From: Hathewaya histolytica | GTDB lineage: Bacteria; Bacillota; Clostridia; Clostridiales; Clostridiaceae | Length of the DNA: 64,000 nt | Direction: 5' to 3' | Assembly (NCBI RefSeq): GCF_901482605.1 | Contig: NZ_LR590481.1 | Location: 310,001-374,000 of the forward strand | Shown: piece after piece, positions 7,608 to 16,663 of the stretch | Position numbering within the stretch: position 1 is the first letter of the stretch | How the letters are laid out: each line of letters opens with the position of its first letter | Translations under genes and position numbers: made by a program | Notes under the pieces: generated by a model | What the model was told of the DNA's origin: nothing | Database searches by the model: none | Seen by the model: the letters and a program-made list of their open reading frames with translations, nothing else

Positions 7608-7745
7608 TACAAACCCTAGTATAAACAGGAAAAATAAAAGTATAATTAAATCCCAGTGTAGCAATGTAGCTGCAGTAACCCCATAAATTATAATTAAATT
7701 CCATATCAACGTATCAACAATGGTGTTGAATACACCTTTTAACAA
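7602..7745 (-). CDS. possible small membrane protein or gene remnant antisense to riboswitch transcript
   Basis: A 47-codon minus-strand frame from a TTG, highly hydrophobic in its last 25 residues (GVTAATLLHW followed by DLIILLFFLFILGFVK and stop). It reads like the C-terminal end of a polytopic protein. There is no ribosome binding site and an in-frame stop lies just upstream, so a remnant of a decayed gene is as likely as a real small protein. It overlaps the riboswitch-1 terminator. Confidence 0.25.
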   Translation of the reverse strand: MLKGVFNTIVDTLIWNLIIIYGVTAATLLHWDLIILLFFLFILGFVK

Positions 7746-7773
7746 TGATGTTATTTAGAATAAATTATTTTTG

Positions 7774-7810
7774 CTGATGCATTTAAGTTTGCATCAGTTT
7801 TTCTTTTTTT
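7774..7810 (+). terminator. second intrinsic terminator after riboswitch 1
   Basis: Perfect stem CTGATGCA / TGCATCAG followed by a long T-rich tail. It closes the riboswitch-1 transcription unit before the amidohydrolase gene. Confidence 0.8.
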
Positions 7811-8033
7811 GTAACTCTAAATCATAGTTTATATAAAAATATACTTAATATTATTAATATTAAGTATATATTATAGTTAATTTAAACATATAATACTTTA
7901 GCCTTATTTTGTTGTAATTAAGTCTTTAATCAATTGTCATTTAAAAGAGTCATTATTAAGAAGGAACTGAAGCTCAAGTGTAGAAAGGGGGATGGGATAT
8001 ATTGCAATTATTACATAAAATAGGGGGGGTTAA

Positions 8034-8102
8034 ATGCAATCATCAAAATTAGCTTTAAAGGGTGGTATATTAATTGATGGAATAAGGGGGTATGCCTATT
8101 GA
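8034..8102 (+). pseudogene. out-of-frame N-terminal fragment of the amidohydrolase
   Basis: ATG 8034 has an excellent ribosome binding site (AGGGGGGG at 8022-8029) and encodes MQSSKLALKGGILIDGIRG before running to TGA at 8100. This is the usual first beta-strand of amidohydrolases (an LIDG segment). Removing one G from the G5 run at 8086-8090 would join it to the long downstream frame as GIRGMPIENS. Either a genuine one-base insertion, a slippery tract, or a sequencing error. Confidence 0.65.
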
Positions 8103-9282
8103 GAATTCGTTATTAATGGTAAATGGAGATGAAATCGCATATGTGGGTGAAATGGAGAATATTAATATACCTGAAGATTATGATACCATAGATACCACTG
8201 GTATGACTGTCATTCCTGGACTTATCGATACTCATGTTCACTTTGGTGGTGCATTAAATGCATCTGATTTATCATGGATATTGGAGCACGTTATACAAAA
8301 ATCTATTGTAGCTGTTGCGCAAGCAGAAACATGTCTTAATCATGGGTTCACTACTACCGGAGATATATCTCGAAATGGTACATATTTGAGGAATATGATA
8401 AATGAGGGTATAGTAAAAGGACCGAGGATTGTAACTTGTGGTCTTGGATTATCTAGAACATGTGGTCATGGAGATACACATGGTCTTCCTCTAGATTATG
8501 TTCAAAAATCTCATCCATGGGCTATTTGCGCTGATGGAAGAGAAGAGCTTCGAAAGGTAGTACGTTCTATTTTAAGAACTGAACCAGATGCTATTAAAAT
8601 ATGGGCTACTGGTGGTGGTGTTTGGAGGTTAGATGATAAAAGGCATCAGCACTATAGTTATGAGGAGATAGAAGTGGTAGTTGAAGAGGCGAATTATGTC
8701 GGGCTTCCTGTGAGAGCTCATTGCGAAAGTTTGGAAGGCGCTAGGGCTTGTATAAAAGCGGGAGTTCATAGTATAGAACATGGACAAGAACTTGATGAAG
8801 AGTGTTTAAATATGATGGTACAAAAAGATATAAGTTTAGTTCCTACAATGAAGTTTTTCTATGAATGGTTTACAGAATATGAACCACCATATAGATCAAT
8901 TCTAGATATTTTTCCCGGAGAAACATTAGCTGAAAAAGAGTTAAATCGTACTATAGCTAACTTTCAAGCTGCAAAGGATACAGGGGTTAGGATAGCAGTA
9001 GGATCGGACTCCTTTTGTAGTAAACTAACTCCTTATGGAGAGTATAGTTTGAAAGAGATGTATGCAGTTCATGATGCGGGACTTTCTCCTATGGAAACCA
9101 TAGTAGCTGCTACAAAATCAGGGGCAGAGGTACTGAAAGTTGATGATATTACTGGTACTTTAGAAAAAGGTAAGAAAGCCGATGTAGTGGTTTTAACTAA
9201 GAATCCTTTAGAAGATATAACTAATATAAATTTAGATAATATGAAGTTTATAATTAAAGGCGGTAAATTTGTAAAAAGATAA
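8092..9282 (+). CDS. amidohydrolase-family metal-dependent hydrolase, probably frameshifted at its 5' end
   Basis: A 396-codon frame with amidohydrolase signatures: metal-binding HVH in PGLIDTHVHFGG (about residues 41-52), a glycine-rich IKIWATGGGVW segment, AHCESLEGA and SIEHGQELDEE with two metal-ligand histidines, and VGSDSF with the catalytic Asp. It resembles imidazolonepropionase-like hydrolases and Xaa-Pro dipeptidase relatives; the substrate is unknown. The ATG at 8092 has no properly spaced ribosome binding site and lacks the first beta-strand, which is encoded just upstream in another frame (8034-8102). If the frameshift is real the protein would be poorly made or inactive. It lies between the two B12 riboswitches but has its own start region after a terminator. 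Confidence 0.85.
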   Translation: MPIENSLLMVNGDEIAYVGEMENINIPEDYDTIDTTGMTVIPGLIDTHVHFGGALNASDLSWILEHVIQKSIVAVAQAETCLNHGFTTTGDISRNGTYLRNMINEGIVKGPRIVTCGLGLSRTCGHGDTHGLPLDYVQKSHPWAICADGREELRKVVRSILRTEPDAIKIWATGGGVWRLDDKRHQHYSYEEIEVVVEEANYVGLPVRAHCESLEGARACIKAGVHSIEHGQELDEECLNMMVQKDISLVPTMKFFYEWFTEYEPPYRSILDIFPGETLAEKELNRTIANFQAAKDTGVRIAVGSDSFCSKLTPYGEYSLKEMYAVHDAGLSPMETIVAATKSGAEVLKVDDITGTLEKGKKADVVVLTKNPLEDITNINLDNMKFIIKGGKFVKR

Positions 9283-9366
9283 ATATTCAGATACTAATTT
9301 TAAAAAAAGTATATTTAAACATAGGTATTGATACAAGTATAGATTTAAAAATAATTTTCAAAGAAT

Positions 9367-9430
9367 AGGGACAGTTCATAATGAATTAGGTAATGATAAT
9401 TTACTAAATCAAGGGCTGTTTCTATTTTTT
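9367..9430 (+). terminator. terminator-like repeat after the amidohydrolase
   Basis: AGGGACAG (9367-9374) pairs with CTGTTTCT (9416-9423) using G-U pairs and is followed by ATTTTTT. Its first arm AGGGACAGTTCA is identical to that at 6342. Confidence 0.55.
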
Positions 9431-9467
9431 AGCAAAATTTCCAATAGATAGATATTTTTAATTACTA

Positions 9468-9496
9468 TTGATTATCAATAAAGCTGGTGATATACT
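9468..9496 (+). promoter_or_regulatory. sigma-A promoter of cobalamin riboswitch 2
   Basis: TTGATT (9468-9473), 17-nt spacer, TATACT (9491-9496), with the aptamer starting about 33 nt later; the same arrangement as for riboswitch 1. Confidence 0.65.
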
Positions 9497-9528
9497 TATA
9501 AAAGATACAAAAACTTAACAAGTTATGA

Positions 9529-9677
9529 TTTTAGGTTCTATTAAGATTAATAGGGAAAGTGGTTAGATGCCACTACAGCCCCCGCTACTGTAAAAGTTGA
9601 CCAACCCTAATAAAGCCACTGTGAAAACGGGAAGGCAGGGTGTGGGAAGATACTTGAGTCAGGAGACCTGCCTAAAA
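9529..9677 (+). promoter_or_regulatory. cobalamin (B12) riboswitch 2, controlling the transcobalamin-like genes
   Basis: Shows AATAGGGAA, ACAGCCCCCGCTACTGTAA, CCACTGTGAAAACGGGAAGG and AGTCAGGAGACCTGCC in the canonical order, with P1 arms TTTTAGG (9529-9535) and CCTAAAA (9671-9677). The expression platform (CCTTCGGAGGGAGGGG, then a terminator at 9795) precedes the gene at 9864. Riboswitches of this class repress when adenosyl- or other cobalamins are abundant, so the genes should be on during B12 shortage. Confidence 0.96.
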
Positions 9678-9794
9678 TTTTTAGCAAACCTTCGGAGGGA
9701 GGGGAAGTGCTACATTTATAGATTTTTCATACATATTTAACAAGTGTATATTTTATATACTTATGTGTAGTTATGTAAATGTGCAATTTAAATA

Positions 9795-9828
9795 AATCTC
9801 AACCTCTATAGGTTGAGATTTTTTATTT
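9795..9828 (+). terminator. expression-platform terminator of riboswitch 2
   Basis: Perfect 10-bp stem AATCTCAACC / GGTTGAGATT followed by a T run, 35 nt before the downstream start codon. Confidence 0.88.
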
Positions 9829-9863
9829 CTAAATAAAATGTTAAACAAAAGAGGAGGAAGAGT

Positions 9864-11660
9864 ATGAAAAAGAAGTACGTAGGTATAGTTTTGGCTTTTT
9901 TAATAGCAATAGGTAGTATTTACTCAGTGTATAAGTTTACTTCTATAAATGAGAAAAAGGTTAGTAAGAAGGATAAATTATCACAAGACTACCTTTATAA
10001 TAAAAATAGCAAGAAAGAGCAGGACAAGCTTAAAGAAAGTATCATAAAAGAAGATAAGAAGGAAAGTGACAGCGACAATGATACTTCAAATAATAAAAAT
10101 GCCGATATTGATAATGGTACAAGTTCTTCAGATAATAACAGTATAAATGATGGAAGTTCATTAATTTCTAAAAATAATACATCACAAGGTAATTCAGGGA
10201 ATGGAAATTCATCTACAAGTAATAGGGATGTATATAATAATAATATGGGCAACAACAAAGTTGTTGGAAATAAAAGTGGGCAAATTATAGATAAGGATAA
10301 AGATATATCAAATAACATTAAAGACCAAGAGGATAACAGGAATAATAACAAAGATGAAGATATTCAGAAAGATAATATTAATAACAATGGTCAAGGGTCA
10401 GGAAACAAAGAACCAAATAAAGATTCAACCAAGGATTCAAACAATATAACAGAAAATAAGAAAATTACTCCTAAAGTTCAGGATAAAGACATTATAAAAA
10501 TAATCAGCAAGTCATCAGATTATTTAAAAACTAATAATGATCTAAGTAATTGGGATGTAATAGCTTTAAAAGTGGCTGGCCAAAATAAATCTTCACAAGA
10601 ATTAAAAGACAAGAAAGAAAAGTTACTAGAATATATAGAAAAAGAAATAAAAGATGAAGGTGACGATTACGGGCTTTTAAACTACTCAAGATCAGCATTA
10701 GCAGTATTATCTCAGGATGGTAATCCATATAACTTTAAAGGTACAAATTTAGTTTCTAAGATAAAGAATATGGTAGAGGCAAAAGATGAATCAATAAATG
10801 CACAGGTATGGGGCATGATGGTACTTGATATTTTAGGTGAAAGCTATAAAAAGGAAGAAGCAATCCAATACTTAGCTAAGGAGCAAAAATCAGATGGGGG
10901 ATTTGCATTATTTAGTGGAATTAGGAAAAGTGATAATCTTCCAGATATTACTGCTATGACAGTATATTCTTTAACTATGGGTGGAAATGATAAAAATCAT
11001 CCAATAGTAAAAAAAGCATTGGAGCATTTAAAAGTTTCACTTGAAAAAATGAATAAAGATAAAAATAGCCAAAATTTAGAGAGCCTTGCACAAATAGTTA
11101 TGGCTATTGTTGCATCAGGTGATGATTTAAGTGCTTACACTATAAATAATCAAAATATTTTAGATGAGATTTTAACTTATAAAGTTGAAGATGGAAGCTT
11201 TAAACATAATAAATCTGATAAGAAGGGTAATAAAATAGCTACTGAGCAAGCATTAATAGCCCTAAGCTTTAAAAAAGACAATATAAACAGCTATGTAAAC
11301 TTAAGACCTTCAGTAGACTTACCTAAAGATAACAATAAAGGTGAGGATAACAAACCAAACGATAAAGATAAGGAAGATAAAGAGGAAAAGGAAGAAATAA
11401 TAGATATAAAAGTTAAGGATGTAATGGGAAAACTGAACACAACAAATGGTGGAACAATTACATTTAGTAGATATAAAAACTTTGAAAAAGTAACAATTAT
11501 TCTTTTTGATAATAATAACGAAATTAAATATATAAATGATATTAAATTAGGAGTTAGCTCTGATAATTTAAATTTAAAATTAGATAAAGGTTCTTATAAG
11601 GGTGTTATAAAATTACAAGGATCAGAAAAAGTGAAAATACCTAATTTCGAAATAGAATAG
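9864..11660 (+). CDS. membrane-anchored surface protein with alpha/alpha-barrel (terpenoid-cyclase/transcobalamin-like) repeats
   Basis: 598 residues. Residues 1-27 form a signal anchor (MKKKYVGIVLAFLIAIGSIY) without a lipobox. Residues about 28-205 are a low-complexity Asn/Asp/Lys/Ser/Gly linker long enough to cross the wall. Residues about 206-475 form a helical repeat region with prenyltransferase/squalene-cyclase-type motifs (SDGGFALF, PDITAMTVYSLTMGG, VEDGSFKHN), the fold also found in the alpha domain of transcobalamin and intrinsic factor. The last 80 residues are a beta domain. A cobalamin riboswitch lies directly upstream and a BtuCD-type transporter downstream, so a role in corrinoid capture at the cell surface is likely; binding itself is inference. 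The start has GAGGAGGAAGAG upstream. Confidence 0.75.
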   Translation: MKKKYVGIVLAFLIAIGSIYSVYKFTSINEKKVSKKDKLSQDYLYNKNSKKEQDKLKESIIKEDKKESDSDNDTSNNKNADIDNGTSSSDNNSINDGSSLISKNNTSQGNSGNGNSSTSNRDVYNNNMGNNKVVGNKSGQIIDKDKDISNNIKDQEDNRNNNKDEDIQKDNINNNGQGSGNKEPNKDSTKDSNNITENKKITPKVQDKDIIKIISKSSDYLKTNNDLSNWDVIALKVAGQNKSSQELKDKKEKLLEYIEKEIKDEGDDYGLLNYSRSALAVLSQDGNPYNFKGTNLVSKIKNMVEAKDESINAQVWGMMVLDILGESYKKEEAIQYLAKEQKSDGGFALFSGIRKSDNLPDITAMTVYSLTMGGNDKNHPIVKKALEHLKVSLEKMNKDKNSQNLESLAQIVMAIVASGDDLSAYTINNQNILDEILTYKVEDGSFKHNKSDKKGNKIATEQALIALSFKKDNINSYVNLRPSVDLPKDNNKGEDNKPNDKDKEDKEEKEEIIDIKVKDVMGKLNTTNGGTITFSRYKNFEKVTIILFDNNNEIKYINDIKLGVSSDNLNLKLDKGSYKGVIKLQGSEKVKIPNFEIE

Positions 11661-11705
11661 AAAATATAAAAACAAATGATATATATAAATAAGAAGGTGA
11701 TATAT

Positions 11706-14700
11706 ATGAGTAATGTAAAAAGAACTAAAAGAACAGCTTTATTTCTAGCCTTAATCATGATGTGTCTTACTGTATTCAACAGTATTAGCTTTTTAAATGT
11801 AAGTGCCAAAGGAAATGAAGAAGCTCTTATAGAAGATGGAATTAAAGCATCAAGACAACGTTTAGATAAAAATCTTGGTTCTGCATTTAATTATGATTAT
11901 ATAACTGCTTTAGCTTTAAGAAGAGCAGGGAGTTTAACATCAGACATTGCAAATAATTTAAATTTATTTCCGGGTGGAGATATATATAATTATGCTAGAA
12001 ATATAATCGGAATATTAGCATCAGGAAAGAATCCAAGAGATTTTAATGATAAGAATTATGTTAGCGAAATAATTAAATTACAAGAAGAAATGTATAAGGT
12101 TAATAATCCTGAAAAACTAACTTTTATGATATTAGCACTAGATATGGTAGGAGAAAATTACAATAAACAAAAAGCTATAACTCAGCTTTTAAGTCTTTCT
12201 GAAAAGGAAGGAAACAAATTAAAACTTGGCGAAAGTATTGAAGAATATGATGATTTTGAAGATGAGTGGACTAATGAATTTAGAGAAGATACTGGAACAT
12301 CAGCCTTAGCTTTAGTTGCACTTTCAAATCATAAAGACATAAAGGGTGTAAGTGAGGCTATTGAAGGAATTAAAAATTATCTAAAGTCATTACAAAGCAA
12401 TACTGGGTTTATTAGAAGTAAAACAGCTTATTCAGAAGATGATAGCACCATTGTAACATCAAGAACTGTACAAGGACTTATTGCTATAGGAGAAAATCCA
12501 TTAGGAGATTCTTGGATAAAGGATGGAAAAAGTCTTTTAGATGCACTAGTATCAGATAAAAGCAAAAAAGATCTTTCCGCACAAATTACAGCAAAAGAAG
12601 TGTTGCTTGCTTTAACAGATTTAAAATTTAAAAATTCAGCTTATAAAGAAATAAAATATATAGAAAGTTCTATTCCAGCGAGAATAATCCTTTCTAATGT
12701 TAAGACTTCTGTAGTAGAAGGAGATAAGTTTACAGTATTAGGACAAGTATACGATTTAAATAAATTATTATTAGAGGATGAAGAGATAATATGGGAAAGC
12801 TCTGATTCCAGTATAGCCGCAATAAATAAAGGTAATGTTACAACATTAAAACCAGGCACGGTAAATATAGTAGCAAAGGTTAAAAGTAAGCCAGAGGTAA
12901 AAGAGAGTTTTACTTTAGTAGTAAAAGGAAATGAAGGATTAACAAAAAAACAAAAAGAGGAAATAACTAAAGAAATAAACTTTTTAAAGGAACACTTTAA
13001 GGTATATAATTCATATGAATTTTTAGCATCTCCAGCTGCAAGAATTGCTGGAATGGACCAAAATCATATAAAAGAAAATATATATAAATATACAAGCAAC
13101 AATTCAGTATTTAATATATCAAGAACTATTATAACTTTAATAGGTGCGGGGTTAAATCCAAGAGATTACGAGAATGTAAACTATGTTGACATGCTAAGAA
13201 GCACACAGATATTAAATGGTAAAGAAAAAGGACAATTTTTGTACAATTCCGAAATGGATAAGGATAAAGCGGATGTTCTATCATATGCTATTTTGGCTTT
13301 AGATATGGCAAATGCTGATTATAATAGAGAATTTGCTATAAAAGCTTTACTTGATATGGTAGACAGTGATAAATATAAAGATGCTGTTGGATATGAAGAA
13401 ATTAAGGTAGAAGGAATTGTACTAACAGCTTTAGGAAAATATAAAAACTTTAAAGGTGTAGAAGCTACAAAAAACACTTTGATTAATTTCTTAAAAGAAA
13501 AACAAAATAATGAAGGTGGATTTAATTTAGCAAAGGGATATTTTAATAATAGTCCGGTTGCAACTGGTGCTGTAATTCAAGGTCTTATAGCAAATGGAAT
13601 ATCTCCATTAAACTCTACAGAGTGGATTAAAAATGGAAAGACTATGTTAGATTCTATGCTTATGGCTAAGTATGCAGGGGACACTCCTGTGAACTGGGGA
13701 TATTCTAAGAGTGGAGATAAAGTAGGATTAGATTATAGGTCTACTTACCATGCTTTTGGAGCCTTAGTTGATTTAATAGAAAACCAATCAATGTTTGAAA
13801 AACTAAAGTTAAAAGATACAGACTCTATAACAGGTACAGCGAAGGAATTAAATATAATTAATTCTGGAAGAGAAAAAAGATTAATTGGTGAAGAAATATC
13901 ATTAAAAGCTAATGTTTATGATGATAAGAAGAATCTTATAAGTAATGCAGAAGTTACCTGGGAAAGCTCAGATAACACAAAAGCTTTAGTAAATGATGGT
14001 TTAGTTAAAGTCTTAAAAGAAGGCAGTGTAACAATCACAGCAAAAGTTAAGGATACAACAATAGAAAGCAGTGTAAACTTTACATTATTAAAAGATGAGA
14101 TAAAAGATATAAATATTTCGTTAAATAAGACAAGATTAAGAGTAGGGGAAAAAGTGACTCCTATAGGAAATGCTATAAATACTCTAGAACAAATAGATAA
14201 TACTAAAATAGTATCATGGGCAAGTTCTAATGAAAATATAGCCAAGATAAATGAACATGGCGATATAGAAGCGATATCACCTGGAAAAGTAACAATTAAG
14301 GCTTTCCTAAAAGGTAATAGTATAATTGAAAAAACTGTAGAAATAGTAGTAGTAGAAAAGCATAAATCTGATATAAAAGTAAGAGTAGAAGGAGCACAAA
14401 AAACTCTATATAAAGATAAAATATCTTATGAATTTGATACTGAAACTACACCTATAGAAGTTTTAAGAAAAGCTGTAGGAGAAGAGAATGTAGAAGGAAA
14501 GGAACTACCAGGTATGGGGTATTTTGTAGAAGGCATACTTGGAGAAAGGCAAAAACCAAGACAAGGATGGTCATATTATGTAGTTAAAAATGATGGAACA
14601 ATAGATTTGCCATCTGTTGGAATGGCTGCATATAAAGAAATGACCGATGAAAACGGAGTTTCTAATGTTCAAGAATTAGTTCTTTATATGTCTGTTTATA

Positions 14701-15293
14701 CGGATGATGCAGTTTTAACTAAAATACCTAAAATAAATGTAAAAGAGGAAAGTGGTAAGGTTACTTTTATCATAACAGACACTATGGAAGAGGGAACCCC
14801 TATTGAAGGAGTTAAAATATCAATTGAAGGCATAGGTGAGCATATAACAGATAAGAATGGAAAAGCTGTTGTTGATATTCCGAAAAAAGGTAGGTATTCT
14901 GCTAAGATATCTAAAGGAGAACCAAAACCTGAATTAGTTAGGCACACTTTAGATATAATTAGTAATGGAAAAGAAGAAATAAAAGAAGAATTAATTATAG
15001 AAAATATTACAAAAGATATTAAAATAGTAAATGGTTCATTGTTACAACCAAGGATTAAGATTAGAAATAATAAAGCTATTAATCAAGAAGTATTTTTAAT
15101 AACAGCTCTTTATAATGAAGAAGGTAAATTTATAAAGTATAGCTCAGAAAAAGCAGTAGTAGAAAAAGGGAAAGAAGTTCAACTTCTAACAAAAGTAAGT
15201 GTACCAGAAAAAGGAGAATATAAAGCTAAAACATTTATTTTTGATAACCTAGATAATTTAGAAGAATTAATGGAAACTATGGAAATACGATAA
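11706..15293 (+). CDS. large secreted transcobalamin-like protein: two alpha/alpha domains, Big_2 repeats, DUF4430-like domain
   Basis: The frame is open from 11676, but AAGAAGGTGA (11691-11700) supports ATG 11706, giving 1195 residues. A cleavable signal peptide ends near residue 36 (FLNVSA then KG). Then: helical repeat domain 1 (about 37-325), a bacterial Ig-like Big_2 domain (about 330-420, WESSDSSIAAINKG), helical repeat domain 2 (about 430-710, NNEGGFNLAKGYF), two more Big_2 domains (about 725-900), a DUF4430-like domain (about 910-1015, with VLRKAVGE, GMGYFVEGILGE, GWSYYVVKND), a carboxypeptidase-regulatory-like beta domain (about 1020-1090) and a C-terminal beta domain. Helical barrel plus DUF4430 is the two-domain plan of transcobalamin, which holds B12 between them. 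No LPxTG or SLH anchor is visible. It follows the previous gene by 45 nt, so both should respond to riboswitch 2. Confidence 0.78.
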   Translation: MSNVKRTKRTALFLALIMMCLTVFNSISFLNVSAKGNEEALIEDGIKASRQRLDKNLGSAFNYDYITALALRRAGSLTSDIANNLNLFPGGDIYNYARNIIGILASGKNPRDFNDKNYVSEIIKLQEEMYKVNNPEKLTFMILALDMVGENYNKQKAITQLLSLSEKEGNKLKLGESIEEYDDFEDEWTNEFREDTGTSALALVALSNHKDIKGVSEAIEGIKNYLKSLQSNTGFIRSKTAYSEDDSTIVTSRTVQGLIAIGENPLGDSWIKDGKSLLDALVSDKSKKDLSAQITAKEVLLALTDLKFKNSAYKEIKYIESSIPARIILSNVKTSVVEGDKFTVLGQVYDLNKLLLEDEEIIWESSDSSIAAINKGNVTTLKPGTVNIVAKVKSKPEVKESFTLVVKGNEGLTKKQKEEITKEINFLKEHFKVYNSYEFLASPAARIAGMDQNHIKENIYKYTSNNSVFNISRTIITLIGAGLNPRDYENVNYVDMLRSTQILNGKEKGQFLYNSEMDKDKADVLSYAILALDMANADYNREFAIKALLDMVDSDKYKDAVGYEEIKVEGIVLTALGKYKNFKGVEATKNTLINFLKEKQNNEGGFNLAKGYFNNSPVATGAVIQGLIANGISPLNSTEWIKNGKTMLDSMLMAKYAGDTPVNWGYSKSGDKVGLDYRSTYHAFGALVDLIENQSMFEKLKLKDTDSITGTAKELNIINSGREKRLIGEEISLKANVYDDKKNLISNAEVTWESSDNTKALVNDGLVKVLKEGSVTITAKVKDTTIESSVNFTLLKDEIKDINISLNKTRLRVGEKVTPIGNAINTLEQIDNTKIVSWASSNENIAKINEHGDIEAISPGKVTIKAFLKGNSIIEKTVEIVVVEKHKSDIKVRVEGAQKTLYKDKISYEFDTETTPIEVLRKAVGEENVEGKELPGMGYFVEGILGERQKPRQGWSYYVVKNDGTIDLPSVGMAAYKEMTDENGVSNVQELVLYMSVYTDDAVLTKIPKINVKEESGKVTFIITDTMEEGTPIEGVKISIEGIGEHITDKNGKAVVDIPKKGRYSAKISKGEPKPELVRHTLDIISNGKEEIKEELIIENITKDIKIVNGSLLQPRIKIRNNKAINQEVFLITALYNEEGKFIKYSSEKAVVEKGKEVQLLTKVSVPEKGEYKAKTFIFDNLDNLEELMETMEIR

Positions 15294-15330
15294 TTTAAAC
15301 CTCTCTATAAATTTAAATATATAAGTTAAT

Positions 15331-15368
15331 AAAAAAGCATCCTTCATATGAGGGATGCTTTTTGTTTT
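15331..15368. terminator. strong terminator after the transcobalamin-like genes
   Basis: AAAAAGCATCC(T)TCA / TGA(G)GGATGCTTTTT is nearly symmetric with T runs on both strands. It separates the riboswitch-controlled genes from the transporter genes. Confidence 0.85.
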
Positions 15369-15404
15369 ATATAACCATAATTAACATTAATATTGTAAAA
15401 ATTA

Positions 15405-15448
15405 TTATTTATATCTAAAAAAATTATCATATTTTTAGATATAAATAA
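15405..15448. repeat. perfect 17-bp palindrome upstream of btuC
   Basis: Arms 15405-15421 and 15432-15448 are perfect reverse complements (core TATATCTAAAAA / TTTTTAGATATA) with a 10-nt spacer and no T tail. It lies about 160 nt before the btuC start and may be an operator for a regulator of the transporter genes. Confidence 0.5.
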
Positions 15449-15607
15449 AATGTGTGAGGTTTTATGATAATATTGAAGAAGGATTTATTAATATAAGAAT
15501 AAAAACTTTTGTATATGATTGAAGGAGTAGGAAATTGTAAAGTTGTAAAAACTATAGTTGACTGTTTTTATGTTAACATAATTAAGATAATATAAAGGGG
15601 AGGAATA

Positions 15608-16663
15608 ATGTTTAAAAAGATAAGAAAAATACCAACTAGTATTTTATATTTTTTTCTAATACCTATATTTTTAATATCAATAATATATGCTATAACTTAT
15701 GGTTCTGTACATATAAATCCCTCTTGGGTATGGAAGATAGTGAGTAATAAAATAATTAATAGGGAAGTTTTTGCAATAGTTTGGCCTAGTTCTATGGAAA
15801 ATATTATATGGGATTTAAGACTTCCAAGAGTAATTTTAGCGGCACTAGTTGGTGCAGGCCTTTCTATTTCTGGACTTCTAATGCAAGCATTAACAAAAAA
15901 TTCTTTAGCAGATCCTTATGTACTGGGAATTTCTTCAGGAGCATCTACAGGTGCTGTTTCAGCGATTTTACTTGGAGCTTTTTCTTATTTTGGACAATAT
16001 GGAGTAGCAGTGGGAGCTTTTCTAGGATCTTTGCTTTCTACAATATTAGTTTTTAGAATAGCAAATTTAAAAAATAGATTTACCACTACAAGGTTGATAT
16101 TAACAGGAGTGGCAGTAGGGTCTATGTCTTCAGCTATAACAAATTTTATAGTTTTTAGATCAAAAAATGCTCAAAAACTATACTCTGCTATGTTTTGGAT
16201 GACAGGATCCTTAGCCGGTAGTCAGTGGTCTTTTATATTACCAACCTTTTTAGTATTATTTATATCTATAATATTAGCTTTTATATTAAATAAATCTCTA
16301 GATGCAATGCTTTTAGGTGAAGATGTAGCTATGACCTTAGGTGTTGGTACAAGGACAGTTAGAAAAGTTATTATTATATTAAGTACTTTACTTACAGGAA
16401 TTATGGTATCTGTAAGTGGTATTATAGGATTTGTAGGACTTATAATACCTCATATGGCTAGAAGTATAGTTGGTTCTTCTCATAAGAAGTTAATACCCTT
16501 AGTTAGTTTACTAGGGGCGATATTCTTAGTTTGGGCAGATGTTTTCGCAAGGGTTTTAGTATCACCAGAGGAATTACCTATAGGTGTTGTTACATCCTTT
16601 CTAGGTGCACCTTTCTTTTTATGGTTAATCAGAAAGAGCCGTTATAGTTTTGGAGGTAAATAA
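15608..16663 (+). CDS. btuC: FecCD/BtuC-family ABC transporter permease, probable corrinoid importer
   Basis: A 351-residue permease of the FecCD/BtuC family with about ten transmembrane helices. Signatures are GAGLSISGLLMQALTKNSLA (about residues 80-99), DPYVLGISSGAS, and GLIIPHMARSIVG near residue 280 that contacts the ATPase. The start follows GGGGAGG. It overlaps the ATPase gene by one base (TAATG). The family transports B12, siderophores or haem. B12 is favoured because the upstream unit is controlled by a cobalamin riboswitch, but this transporter has no riboswitch of its own and a terminator intervenes. No substrate-binding lipoprotein is encoded next to it. Confidence 0.85.
   Translation: MFKKIRKIPTSILYFFLIPIFLISIIYAITYGSVHINPSWVWKIVSNKIINREVFAIVWPSSMENIIWDLRLPRVILAALVGAGLSISGLLMQALTKNSLADPYVLGISSGASTGAVSAILLGAFSYFGQYGVAVGAFLGSLLSTILVFRIANLKNRFTTTRLILTGVAVGSMSSAITNFIVFRSKNAQKLYSAMFWMTGSLAGSQWSFILPTFLVLFISIILAFILNKSLDAMLLGEDVAMTLGVGTRTVRKVIIILSTLLTGIMVSVSGIIGFVGLIIPHMARSIVGSSHKKLIPLVSLLGAIFLVWADVFARVLVSPEELPIGVVTSFLGAPFFLWLIRKSRYSFGGK

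Noticed and set aside
7992-8055. Short frames with purine-rich upstream sequence just before the amidohydrolase
   Set aside because: The ATG at 7992 abuts its purine tract with no spacing and gives eight codons; the TTG frame overlaps the real start. Neither is convincing.
9995-10351. 118-codon minus-strand frame inside the first transcobalamin-like gene
   Set aside because: It is a shadow of the low-complexity Asn/Asp/Ser linker on the plus strand; its Leu/Ser-rich translation is an artefact.
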